From Eriocheir sinensis (Eukaryota; Arthropoda; Malacostraca; Decapoda; Varunidae): a stretch of DNA of 64,000 nt. Both the position numbers and the translations under genes were made by a program. The notes beneath the pieces were generated by a model. That model saw only the letters and a program-made list of their open reading frames with translations. It was not told the DNA's origin and made no database searches. This document shows, piece by piece, positions 13,738 through 27,359 of the stretch; the stretch's first letter is position 1; each line of letters opens with the position of its first letter. Where the stretch lies: the NCBI RefSeq assembly GCF_024679095.1, contig NW_026111754.1:682001-746000 (forward strand), written 5' to 3'.

Positions 13738-16700
13738 TATTTTTATACTCATTTACATTATCTAATGTGTGTTTTGTATATATATTTTTATGCAAATTTA
13801 TTTTAATTTCATTTTTGTACATATATTTTTATAGAAATTTGCGTTATTTTATGTATATAGTTTTATATAAATTTACGTTATTTTATGTGCATTTTGTATA
13901 TTTATATTTATACAAATACACATTCTTTTATTGCTATATTGTTTATTTATATTTATACGAATTTACATTATTTTATGGGTATTTTGTATACATTTTTTTT
14001 ATACGTATTTACTTAGTTTTATGTGTATTTTGTATATGTATTTTTATAGAAATCTACGTTATTTTATGTGTATTCGGATATATATTTTGAAACAAATTTT
14101 CATTATTTTATATGTATTTTGCATATCTATTTCAATACAAATTTACCTTATTGTATGTGCATTTAGTATATTTATTTTGATAGAAATTCAAATATTTTAT
14201 GTGTATTTTGGTATCAATAATTTTATAAAAAATGCATTATTTTATAGGTATTTTGCATCTTAATTTTCATACAAATTAACATTATTTTATTAATATTCTG
14301 TGTATATATTTTGATACGATTTTACACTATTCTATTTGTGTTTTGTATATATTTTTTTATACATATTTACATTATTTAATGTGTATTTTGTATATATATT
14401 TCATACAAATTTACGTTATTATATGTGTATTTGTTTATATATTTTCTTTCAAATTTACATTATTTTATGTGTATTTTGTATATGTATTTCAATAGAAATT
14501 AACCTAATTTTATGTGTATTTTGTATATTTCTTTTCATACAAATTTTAATTATTTTTGTGTATTTTTGTATATAGTTTTATACAAATTTAGGTTATTTTA
14601 TGAACGCATTTACATTATTTAATGTGTGTTTTGTATATATTTTTATCCAATGTTAATTTATTTTACGTTCATTTTTGGACATATATTTTATATAAATTAG
14701 CGTTACTTTATATGTATTTGTATATGTTTTCATACAAATTTACATTATTTTATTGCTATTTTCCTTATTTAGTTTGATACGAATTACATGATTATATGTG
14801 TATTTTGTACATATTTTTTATACGTATTTACATTACTTAATGTGTATTTTGTTTATATATTTTTAAACAAATTTACGTTATTATGTGTATTTTTATAAAT
14901 ATTTTGATACAAATTTACATTATTTTATGTATTTTGTATATACATTTCAATTCAAATTTAGCTTATTTTATCTGTATTTTGTATATCTATTTTCATACGA
15001 ATTTAATTACTTCTGTGTATTTTTGTATATAGTTTTATACAAATTTACGTTATTTTATGTGTATTTTGTATATTTATATTTATACAAATACACATTCTTT
15101 TATTGGTATTTTGTTTATTTATTTTGATATGAATTTACATTATTTTATGTGTATTTTGTATACATTTTTTTATACGTATTTACCTCATTTTACATGTATT
15201 TTGTATATATATTTTTATACAAATCTACGTTATTTTATGTGTATTCGTATATATATTTTGAAACAAATTTATATTGTTTTATATGTATTTTGTATATCTA
15301 TTTCAATACAGATTTATCTTATTGTATGTGTATTTTGTATATTTATTTTAATAAAAATAATTTTTTTATGTGTATTTTTGTATATATATTTAAAAAAAAA
15401 GCGTTATTTTATGGGTATTTTGCTTCTTTATTTTCATACAAATTTACATTATTTTTTTAATATTCTGTGTATTTATTTTGATACGATTTTCATTATTCTA
15501 TTTGTGTTTTGTACATATTTTTTTATACAAATTTACGTTATTTTAAGTGTATTTGTTTATGTATTTACATTCAAATTTACATTATTTTATGTGTATTTTG
15601 TATATGTATTTCAAAACAAATTTACCTATTTTTATATGTTTTTTGTATATTTATTTTCATACAAGTTTAAATTATTTTTGTGTATTTTTGTATATAGTTT
15701 TATACAAATTTAGGTTATTTTATGTGTATTTTGTATATCTACTTTCATACAAATACACATTCTTTTCATGATATTTTGTTTATTTATTTTGACACGAATT
15801 AACATTATTTAATGTGTATTTTGTATATATATTTTTATACGTATTTACATTATTTCAAGTGTATTTTGTATATATATTTCGATAGAAATATGCGTTATTT
15901 TCTGTGTATTCTTATATATATTTTGAAACAAATTTACATTGTTTTATGTGTATTTTGCATATTTTTTCAATACAAATTTACCTTATTGTATGTGCATTTT
16001 GTATATTAATTTTAATACAAATCTGATTAATCTATGTGTATTTTTGTATATGTATTTTTATAAAAATATGCTTTATTTTATGGGTATTTTGCATCTTTAT
16101 TTTCCTACAAATTTACATTACTTTATTGATATTCTGTGTATTTATTTTGATATGTTTTTACATTATTCTATGTGTATTTTGTATATATTTTATATAAAAT
16201 GTATTTGTTTTCATTTCATACAAATCTACATTATTTTATGTGTTTTTTGTACATGTATTTAAATACAAATTTAACTAGTTATATGTGTATTTTGTATATC
16301 TATTTTGTATGTATATTTTCATAGAAATTTACTCTATTTTATGAGTATTCGTATATATATTTTGATACAAATTTACATTATTAATATGTATTTTGCATAT
16401 CTATTTCAATACAAATTTACTTTATTGTACGTCCATTTTGTATATTTATTTTAATACAAATTTAATTATTTTATATGTATTTTTGTATATATATTTTTAT
16501 GCAAATATGCGTTATTATATGGATATTTTGCATCTTTTTTTTATACAAATTTACATTATATTATTGATATTCTCTTTATTTATTTTGATACGATTTAACA
16601 TTATTCTATGTGTTTTTTTTATATATTTTTTTTATACATATTTACATTATTTAATGTTCATTTTGTATATATATTTTATCCAAATTTACATTATTTTATG

Positions 16701-17947
16701 AGTATTTGCTTATATATTTTCATACATATTTACATTATTTTATGTGTTTTTTGTATATATATTTTTCTACGTATTTAAATTATTTTATGTGTATTTTGTA
16801 TATACATTTTCATAAAAAAATTACGTTATTTTATTGTGTGTATAAGTATATATTTTGATTAAAATTTATACAAAATTATGTTATTTAATGTGTATTTGTA
16901 TATATATTTTCATACAAATTTATATTATTTCATGTGTATTTTTCATATATTTCATTACAAATCTACCTTATTTTATGTTTATTTTTTATATTTATTTCAT
17001 TCAATTTTAAATTATTTTATGTGTATATTTGTATTTGTATTTAGGTTATTTTTTGTGTATTTTGTATATATATTTTAATCCAAAATTACATTATTATATT
17101 GGTATTTTCTTAATTTAATTCGATACGAATTTAGATTATTTCATAGGTATTTTGTATACATATTTTTATACTCATTTACATTATCTAATGTGTGTTTTGT
17201 ATATATATTTTTATGCAAATTTATTTTATGTTCATTTTTGTACATATATTTTTATAGAAATTTGCGTTATTTTATGTATATAGTTTTATATAAATTTACG
17301 TTATTTTATTATGCATTTTGTATATTTATATTTACACAAATACACATTCTTTTATTGGTGTATTGTTTATTTACATTTATACGAATTTACATTATTTTAT
17401 GTGTATTTTGTATACATTTTTTTATACGTATTTACTTAATGTTATGTGTATTTTGTATATGTATTTTTATAGAAATCTACGTATTCGTATTTATATATTG
17501 AAACAAATTTAACATATTTTATATGTATTTTGCATATCTATTTCAATACAAATTTACCTTATTGTATGTGCATTTTGTATATTTATTTTAATACAAATTG
17601 AAATATTTTATGTGTATTTTGGTATCAATAATATTATAAAAAAAACGTAAATTTGTATAAAAAAATATGTACAAAACACAAATAGAATAATGTAAAATCG
17701 TATCAAAATAAATACACAGAATATTAATAAAATAATGTAAATTTGTATGAAAATAAAGAAGCAAAATACCCATAAAATAACGCATTTTTTTTATTAATAA
17801 AAATATATATACCAAAATACACATCAAAAAATTATATTTGTATTAAAATAAATATACAAAAAACACATACAATAAGGTAAATTTGTATTGAAATAGATAT
17901 GCAAAATACATATAAAACAATGTAAATTTGTTTCAAAATATATATAC
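13738..17947 (+). repeat. Segmental duplication A, copy 2
   Basis: Nearly identical to 1-4216, including the orientation switch at 17641. It has no TA expansion at its right edge. The high identity compared with other pairs in the window suggests a recent event. Confidence 0.9.
15090..15754 (+). repeat. Higher-order repeat unit, ~665 bp, sister of 1358-2022
   Basis: Same length and variant order as 1358-2022, with a few substitutions, as expected from the segment duplication that contains both. Confidence 0.8.
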
Positions 17948-18468
17948 GAATACACATAAAATAACGTAGATTTCTATAAAAATATATGTACAAAATACAC
18001 ATAAAATGAAGTAAATACGTATAAAAAATGTATACAAAATACACATAAAATAATGTAAATTCGTATCAAAATAAATAAACAAAATACCAATAAAAGAATG
18101 TGTATTTGTATGAATATAAATATACAAAATACACATAAAATAACGTAAATTTATATAAAACTATATACAAAAATACACAGAAGTAATTAAATATGTATGA
18201 AAATATATACAAAATACACACGATATAAGCTAAATTTGAATTGAAATATATATACAAAATACATGAAATAAAGTAAATTTGTATAAAAATATTTATACAA
18301 ATACACATATAATAACGTAAATTTGTATGAAAATATATAAACAAAATACACATTAAATAATGTAAATACGTATAAAAAAATATGTACAAAATACACATAT
18401 AATCATGTAATTCGTATCAAAATAAATAAACAAAATACCAATAAAATAATTTAAATTTGTATGAGTAA
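17641..18468 (-). repeat. Satellite block 8, inverted
   Basis: The start repeats the junction seen at 3912. The block is the reverse complement of about 43328-44160. It lacks the TA expansion present in the sister copy at 4218 and continues with CGAATACACATAAAATAACG instead. Confidence 0.9.
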
Positions 18469-19541
18469 ACGTGTATGTTGCATATTTTTTCAATACAAAT
18501 TTACCTTTATATATACGCATTTTGTATATTAATTTTAATACAAATTAAATATTCGATGTGTATTTTTGTATCTGTATTTTTATAAACATATGCTTTATTT
18601 TTTGGGTATTTTGTATCTTTATTTTCATACAAATTTACATTATTTTATTGATATTCTGCTCATTCATTTTGATACGAATTGACATTATTCTATGTGTATT
18701 TTGTATATATTTTTCATACAAATTTACGTTATTTTATGTGTATTTGCTTATATTTTTGACACAAATTTACAATATTTTATGGGTATTTTGTATATACATT
18801 TCAAAAGAAATTTACCTAGTTTTATGTGTATTTTGTATATCTATTTTCATACAAACTCAAATTATTTCTATGTATTTTTGTATATATTTTAATACAAATT
18901 TTAGTAATGTTATGTGTATTTTGTAAATTTATTTTCATTCAAATATATATATTATTTTATTAGTGTTTTGTTGATTTATATTGATACGAATTTACATTAT
19001 TTTATATGTACTTTGTATATATATTTTTATACGCTTTTACATTATTTAATATTTACTTTGAATATATGTTTTTATACAAATTCATGGTATTTTATGTGTA
19101 TTTGTATATATATTTTTATATAAATTTACATTATTTTATGTGTATTTTGTACATATATTTCTTTACAAATCTACCTTATTTTATGTTTATTTTGTATGTG
19201 TATTTTGTATATTTATATTTATCCAAATACACATTCTTTTATTGGTATTTTGTTTATTTATTTTAATTCGAATTTACATTATTTTATGTGTATTTTGTAT
19301 ACATTTTTTTATACGTATTTACTTAATTTTATGTGTATTTTGTATATATATTTTTATAGAAATCTACGTTTTTTTATTTGTATTCGTATATATATTTTGA
19401 AACAAATTTACATTGTTTTATATGTATTTTTGCATATCTCTTTCAATACAAATTTACCTTATTGTATGTGCATTTTGTATATTTATTTCAATGCAAATTT
19501 AAATATATTATGTGTTTTTTGGTATATATATTTTTATAAGA
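18469..19541 (+). repeat. Satellite block 9, T-rich strand on +
   Basis: It starts at the ATGAGTAAACGTGTATGTTG junction and is the reverse complement of 42257-43327, with lengths 1,073 and 1,071 bp. It is also an inverted copy of 39942-41009. Confidence 0.9.
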
Positions 19542-20789
19542 TTACGAAAATATGAATAAAAATATATACAAAAAAACAAAAAAATAAATTTCAATTTGTA
19601 TGAAAATAGATTTACAAAATACACATATAATTAGTTAAATTTGTATTTAAATACATGTACAAAATACACATAAAATAATGTAATGAAAACAAATTCACAT
19701 AAAATTCGTGTCAAAATAAATAAACAAAATATCAATAAAAGTATGTGTATTTGAATGAAAATAGATATACAAAATACACATACAATAACCTAAATTTGTA
19801 TCAAACTATATACAAAAATACTCAAAAATATTTTAAATTTGTATGAAAATAAATATACAAAATACACATAAAATTAGGTAAATTTGAATTGAAATACATA
19901 CACAAAATACACATAAAATAATGTAAATTTGAATGAAAATACATAAACAAATACACTTAAAATAACGTAAATTTGTATAAAAAAATATGTACAAAACACA
20001 AATAGAATAATGGATAATCGTATCAAAATAAATACACAGAATATTAATAAAAAAATGTAAATTTGTATGAAAATAAAGAAGCAAAATACCCATAAAATAA
20101 CGCATTTTTTTTTATTTATAAAAATATATATACCAAAATACACATCAAAAAATTAAATTTGTATTAAAATAGATATACAAAAAACACATACAATAAGGTA
20201 AATTTGTATTTAAATAGATAGGCAAAATACATATAAAACAATGTAAATTTGTTTCAAAATATATATACGAATACACATAAAATAACGTAGATTTCTATAA
20301 AAATATATATACAAAATACACATAAAATGAAGTAAATACGTATAAAAAAAATGTATACAAAATACACATAAAATAATGTAAATTCGTATCAAAATAAATA
20401 AACAAATACCAATAAAAGAATGTGTATTTGTATAAATATAAATATACAAAATACACATAAAATAACGTAAATTTATATAAAACTATATACAAAAATACAC
20501 AGAAGTAATTAAATTTGTATGAAAATATATACAAAATACACACAAAATAAGCTAAATTTGAATTGAAATATATATACAAAATACATGAAATAAAGTAAAT
20601 TTGTATCAAAATATTTATACAAATACACATATAATAACGTAAATTTGTATGAAAATACGTAAACAAAATACACATTAAACAATGTAAATACGTATAAAAA
20701 AATATGTACAAAATACACATATAATCATGTAATTCGTATGAAAATAAATAAACAAGATAACAATAAAATAATATAAATTTGTATGAGTA
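19542..20789 (-). repeat. Satellite block 10, inverted
   Basis: It starts at the ATAAGATTACGAAAAT junction and ends at GTATGAGTAAACGTGTATG. It is the reverse complement of 41010-42256, with lengths 1,248 and 1,247 bp. Confidence 0.9.
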
Positions 20790-22085
20790 AACGTGTATGT
20801 TGCATATCATTTCAATACAAATTTACCTTATTATATACGCATTTTGTATATTAATTTTAATATATGTGTATTTGAATATATATTTTGATACAAATTTACA
20901 TTATTTTATGTATTTTCTATATTTTTTTCAATTCAAATTTAGCTTATTTTATGTGTCTTTTGTATATCTATTTTCATACAAATTTAATTATTTTTGTTTA
21001 TTTTTGTATACAGTTTTATATAATTTTACGTTATTTTATGTGTATTTTGTATATTTATATTTATACAAGTAAACATTCTTTTATTGGCATTTAGTTTATT
21101 TATTTTGATACGAATTTACATTATTTTATGTGTATTTTGTATACATTTTCTTATACGTATTTGCTTCATTTTATGTGTATTTTGTATATATATTTTTATA
21201 GAAATCTACGTTATTTTATGTGTATTCGTATATATATTTTGAAACAAATTTACATTGTTTTATGTGTATTTTGCATTTCTATTTCAATACAAATTTACCT
21301 TATTGTATGTGCATTTTGTATATATTATTGTAGTACAAATTTAAATATTTTATGTGTATTTTGGTATATATATTTTCATAAAAAATGCGTTGTTTTATGG
21401 GTATTTTGCATCTTTATTTTCATACAAATTTACATTATTTTATTAATATTCTATGTATTTATTTTGATACTATTTTACATTATTCTATTTTTGTTTTGTA
21501 TATATTTTTTTTATACATATTTACATTATTTAATGTGTATTTTCTATATATATTTTATACAAATTTACGTTATTTTAAGTGTATTTGTTTATATATTTTC
21601 ATTGAAATTTACATTATTTTATGTGTATTTTGTATATGTATTTCAATAGAAATTTAACTAGTTTTATGTGTATTTTGTATATATATTTTTATACAAATTT
21701 AAATTATTTTTGTGTATTTTTTTACTAGAGTTTTATACAAATTTACAATATTTTATGTGTATTTTGTATATCTATTTTCATACAAATACACATTCTTTTA
21801 TTGATATTTTGTTTATTTATTTTGATGCGAATTTACCTTATTTAATGTGTATTGTGTATATATATATTTATACGTATTTACGTCATCCTTATTGTATGTG
21901 TGCATTTTGTATATTAATTTTAATACAAATTTAATTATTCTATGTGTATTTTTGTATATGTATTTTATAAAAAAAATATGCTTTATCTTATGGGTATTTT
22001 GCATCTTTATTTTCATACAAATCTAAATTATTTTATTGATATTCTGTGTACTTATTTTGATACGATTTTACATTATTCTATGTAT
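20790..22085 (+). repeat. Satellite block 11, T-rich strand on +
   Basis: It runs from the ACGTGTATGTTGCATATC junction to the TTCTATGTATAACAAAAATA junction. The last ~200 bp match the end of 57552-58389 in the same direction and the starts of 36200 and 37710 in the opposite direction. Confidence 0.9.
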
Positions 22086-23518
22086 AACAAAAATAAATAC
22101 AGAATACACAAAAATAGATATGCAAAATACATATAACAATGTAAATTTGTTTCAAAATATATATACGAATACATATGAAATAAGGTAGATTTCTATAAAA
22201 ATATACATACAAAATACACATAAAATTAAGTAAATACGTATAAAAAATGTATACAAAATACACATAAAATAATGTAAATTAGTATCTAAATAAATAAACA
22301 AAATACCAATAAAAGAATGTGTATTTGTATAAATATATATATACAAAATACACATTAAATAATATAAATTTGTTTAAAACTATACAAAATACACATGAAA
22401 TGATGTAAATACGTATAAAAATATATATATACAAAATACACATTAAATAATATAAACTCGCGTCAAAATAAATAAACAAAATATCAATAAAAGAATGTGT
22501 ATTTGTATGAAAATAGATATACAAAATACACATACAATAACCTAAATTTGTATCAAACTATATACAAAAATACACAAAATATTTTAAATTTGTATGAAAA
22601 TAAATATACAAAATACACATAAAATTAGGTAAATTTGTATTGAAATACATACACAAAATACACATAAAAAAATGTAAATTTGAATGAAAATACATTATCA
22701 AATACACTTAAAAGAACGTAAATTTGTATAAAAAATATGTACAAAACACAAATAGAATAATGTAAAATCGTATCAAAATAAATACACAGAATATTAATAA
22801 AATAATGTAAATTTGTATGAAAATAAAGAAGCAAAATACCCATAAAATAACGCTTTTTTTAAATATATATACCAAAATACACATAAAAAAATTAATTTGT
22901 ATTAAAATAAATATACAAAATACACATACAATAAGGTAATTTTGTATTGAAATAGATAAGCAAAATACATATAAAACAATGTAAATTTGTTTCAAAATAT
23001 ATTACGAATACACATAAAATAACGTAGATTTCTAGAAAAATATATAAACAAAATACTCATAAAACTAGTTAAATTTCTATTGAAATACATATACAAAATA
23101 CATACAAAATATATACAAAAAAATATACAAAATACTCATAAAATAATGTAAATTCGTATCAAAATAAATAAACAAAATACCAATAAAAGAATGTGTATTT
23201 GTATAAATATAAATATACAAAATACACATAAAATAATGTAAATATATATAAAACTATATACAAAAATACACACAAATTAAGCTAAATTTGAGTTGAAATA
23301 TATATACAAAATACATGAAATAAAGTAAATTTGTATCAAAATATTTATACAAATACACATATAATAACGTAAATTTGTATGAAAATATATAAACAAAATA
23401 CACATTAAATAATGTAAATACGTATAAAAAAATATGTACAAAATACACATATAATCATGTAATTCGTATCAAAATAAATAAACAAAATACCAATCAATAA
23501 TATAAATTTGTATGAGTA
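22086..23518 (-). repeat. Satellite block 12, inverted
   Basis: It is flanked on both sides by recurrent junctions and is copied in the same direction at 58390-59849 (1,433 versus 1,460 bp). The counterpart at 34966-36199 is inverted. A marker shared by the first two is TTTAAAACTATACAAAATAC (near 22374 and 58684). Confidence 0.9.
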
Positions 23519-23550
23519 AACGTGTATTTTGCATATTTTTTCAATACAAA

Positions 23551-24978
23551 TTTACCTTATTATATACGCATTTTGTATATTAATTTTAATACAAATTTAA
23601 TTATTCGATGAGTATTTTTGTATCTGTATTTTTATAAACATATGCTTTATTTTTTGGGTATTTTGCATCTTTATTTTCATACAAATTTACATTATTTTAT
23701 TGATATTCTGCTCATTCATTTTGATACGAATTGACATTATTCAATGTGTATTTTGTATATATTTTTCATACAAATTTACGTTATTTTATGTTTATTTATT
23801 CATATATTTTGATACAAATTTACAATATTTTATGGGTATTTTGTATATACATTTCAAAAGAAATTTACCTAGATTTATGTGTATTTTGTATATCTATTTT
23901 CATACAAACTCAAATTATTTCTATGTATTTTTGTATATATTTTAATACAAATTTTAGTTATGTTATGTGTATTTTGTAAATTTATTTTCATTCATATATA
24001 TTATTTTATTGGTGTTTTGTTGATCTATATTGATACGAATTTACATTATTTTATATGTACTTTGTACATATATATTTATACGCTTTTACATTATTTAATA
24101 TTTATTTTGAATATATATTTTTATACAAATTCATGGTATTTTATGTGTATTTGTATATATATTTTCAAATAAATTTACATTACTTTATGTGTATTTTGTA
24201 CATATATTTTATTACAAATCTACCTTATTTTATGTTTATTTTGTATGTGTATTTTGTATACAAATTTACCTTAATATATACCCATTTTGTATATTAATTT
24301 TAATACAAATTTAATTATTCGATGTCTATTTTTGTATCTGTATTTTTATAAACATATGCTCTATTTTTTGGGTATTTTGCATCTTTATTTTTTATACAAA
24401 TTTACATTATTTTATTGATATTCTGCTCATTCATTTTGATACGAATGGACATTATTCTATGTGTATTTTGTATATAATTATCATACAAATTTACGTTATT
24501 TTATGTGTATTTGTTTATATATTTTGACTCAAATTTACAATATTTTATGGGTATTTTGTATATACATTTCAAAAGAAATTTACCTAGTTTTATGTGTATT
24601 TTGTATATCTATTTTCATACAAACTCAAATTATTTCTATGTATTTTTGTATATATTTTAATACAAATTTTAGTTATGTTATTTGTATTTTGTAAATTTAT
24701 TTTCATTCATATACATATTATTTTATTGGTGTTTTGTTCATACGAATTTACATTATTTTATATGTACTTTGTATATATATATTTATACGCTTTTATATTA
24801 TTTAATATTTATTTTGAATATATATTTTTATACAAATTAATGGTATTTTATGCGTATTTGTATATATATTTTTAAATAAATTTACATTATTTTATGTGTA
24901 TTTTGTACATATATTTTATTACAAATCTACCTTATTTTATGTTTATTTTGTATGTGTATTTTGTATATTTATATTTAT
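23551..24978 (+). repeat. 714-bp tandem pair
   Basis: TTTACCTTA followed by ATATACGCATTTTG at 23551 recurs at 24265 with CCCATTTTG. The text between is nearly the same, including AATGAATGAGCAG-type (inverted) and CATACAAACTCAAATTATT landmarks. The period is close to 16 monomers. 59850 onward has only one copy. Confidence 0.83.
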
Positions 24979-25259
24979 CCAAATACACATTCTTTTATTG
25001 GTATTTTGTTTATTTATTTTAATTCGAGTTTACATTATTTTATGTGTATTTTGTATACTTTTTTTATACGTATTTACTTAATTTTATGTGTATTTTGTAT
25101 ATATATTTTTATAGAAATCTACGTTTTTTTATTTGTATTCGTATATATATTTTGAAACAAATTTACATTGTTTTATATGTATTTTTGCATATCTCTTTTA
25201 ATACAAATTTACCTTATTGTATGTGCATTTTGTATATTTATTTCAATGCAAATTTAAAT

Positions 25260-26890
25260 ATTTTATGTGTATTTTGGTATATATATTTTTATAAGAAATG
25301 CGCTATATTATGGGAATTTTGCATCTTTATTTTCATACAAATTTACATTATTTTATTAATATTCGTTGTATTTATTTTGATACGATGTTACATTATTCTA
25401 TTTGTTTTTTGTATATACTTTTTTATACATATTTACATTATTTAATGTGTATCTTGCATATATATTTTATACAAATTTATTATCTATTATCTATTTTCAT
25501 ACGAATACACATTCTTTTCATGATATTTTGTTTATTTATTTTGACACGAATTTACATTATTTGATATGTATTTTGTATATATATTTTATACGTATTTACA
25601 TAATTTCATATGTATTTTATATATATATTTCTATAGAAATCTACTTTATTTTATGTTTATTCGTATATATATTTTGAAACAGATATACATTGTTTTATAT
25701 GTATTTTTGAATATTTCTTTCAATACAAATTTACCTTACTGTATATGCATTTTGTATATTTATTTCAATACAAATTTAAATATTTTATGTGTATTTTGGT
25801 AAATATATTTTTATAAAAAATCCAATAATTTTTGGTAATTTTGCATCTTTATTTTCATACAAATTTACATAATTTCATTGATATTCTGTGTATTAATTTT
25901 GATACGATTTTACATTATTCTATTTGTTTTTTGTATATATTTTTTTATACACATTTATATTATTCAATGTGTATCTTGCATATATATTTTATACAAATTT
26001 ATGTTATTTTAAGTGTATTTGTTTATATATTTTCATTCAAATTTACATTATTTGATGTGTATTTTGTATATGTATTTCAATACAAATTTACCTAATTTTA
26101 TGTGTATTTTGTATATTTCTTTTCAAACGAATTTAAATTATTTTTGTGAATTTTTGTATATAGTTTTATACAAATTTAGATTATTTTATGTACGCATTTA
26201 CATTATTTAGTGTGTGTTTTTTATATATATTTTTTTGCAAATTTACTTTATTTTATGTGCATTTTTGTACATATATTTTTATAGAAATTTGCGTTATTTG
26301 TATATGTTATCTCATACAAATTTACATTATTTTATTGCTTTTTTGTTTATTTATTTTGATACGAGTTACATGATTATATGTGTATTTTGTACATATTTTT
26401 TATACGTATTTGCAATACTTAATGTGTACTTTGTTTATATATTTTTAAACAAATATACGTTATTATATGTATCTGTATAAATATTTTGATACAGATTTAC
26501 ATTATTTTATGTATTTTGTATGTACATTTCAATTCAAATTTAGCTTATTTTAGCTGTATTTTGTATATATTTTCATACAAATTTAATTACTTCTGTGTAT
26601 TTTTGTATATAGTTTTATACAAATTTACGATATTTTTTGTGTATTGTGTATATTTATATTTATACAAATACACATTCTTTTACTGGTATTTTGTTTATTT
26701 ATTTTGATACGATTTTTATGTGTATTTTGTATTCATTTTTTTATACGTATTTACTTCATTTTATGTGTATTTTGTATATATTTTTATAGAAATCTACGTT
26801 ATTTTATGTTTTTTCGTATATATATTTTGAAACAAATTTACATTGTTTTATATGTATTTTTGAATATCTCTTTCAATACAAATTTACTTA
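25260..26890 (+). repeat. Segmental duplication D, copy 1 (direct partner 29090-30720)
   Basis: Shared landmarks are ATTATCTATTATC (25479 and 29314) and ACGATTTTTATGT (26709 and 30549), offset 3,835-3,840 bp. Confidence 0.83.
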
Positions 26891-26894
26891 TTCC

Positions 26895-27359
26895 ATATAT
26901 ACCAAAATACACATAAAAAAAAAAAAATTTGTATTAAAAAAATATTTAAAAAACACATACAATAAGGTAAATTTGTATTGAAATAGATATGCAAAATACA
27001 TATAAAACAATGTAAATTTGTTTCAAAATATATATACGAATACACATAAAATAACGTAGATTTCTATAAAAATATATACAAAATACACATAAAATGAAGT
27101 AAATACGTATAAAAAAAATGTATACAAAATACACATAAAATAATGTAAATTCACATCAAAATAAATATACAAAATACCAATAAAAGAATGTGTATTTGTA
27201 TAAATATAAATATTCAAAATACACATAAAATAACGTAAATTTATATAAAACTATATACAAAAATACACAGAAGTATTTTAATTTGTATGAAAATATATAT
27301 ACAAAATAAGGTAAATTCGTTTCAAATTCAATAAACAAAATTCAGATTCTATAAAAATA
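26895..27359 (-). repeat. Satellite block 14, inverted, short
   Basis: This ~465-bp block matches 62200-62640 in the same orientation, up to the ATAAACAAAATTCAGAT point. There it stops in an unusual junction with three CAGATT copies. Confidence 0.88.

Larger units (their letters stand above)
17641..20789 (+). repeat. Segmental duplication C, copy 1 (inverted partner 41010-44160)
   Basis: Switches at 18468, 19541 and 20790 mirror switches at 43328, 42257 and 41010; the spacings 1,073/1,071 and 1,248/1,247 bp agree almost exactly. Confidence 0.87.
23519..26894 (+). repeat. Satellite block 13, T-rich strand on +
   Basis: The start matches 59850 onward. It contains a 714-bp tandem pair (23551-24264 and 24265-24978), then a segment from 25260 that is repeated at 29090-30720. 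The variant ATTATCTATTATC lies at 25479. Confidence 0.9.

Noticed and set aside
23551..24978. LTR-like direct repeats of an element
   Set aside because: The two 714-bp copies are adjacent with no internal coding region, lack TG...CA ends and are made of ordinary monomers.
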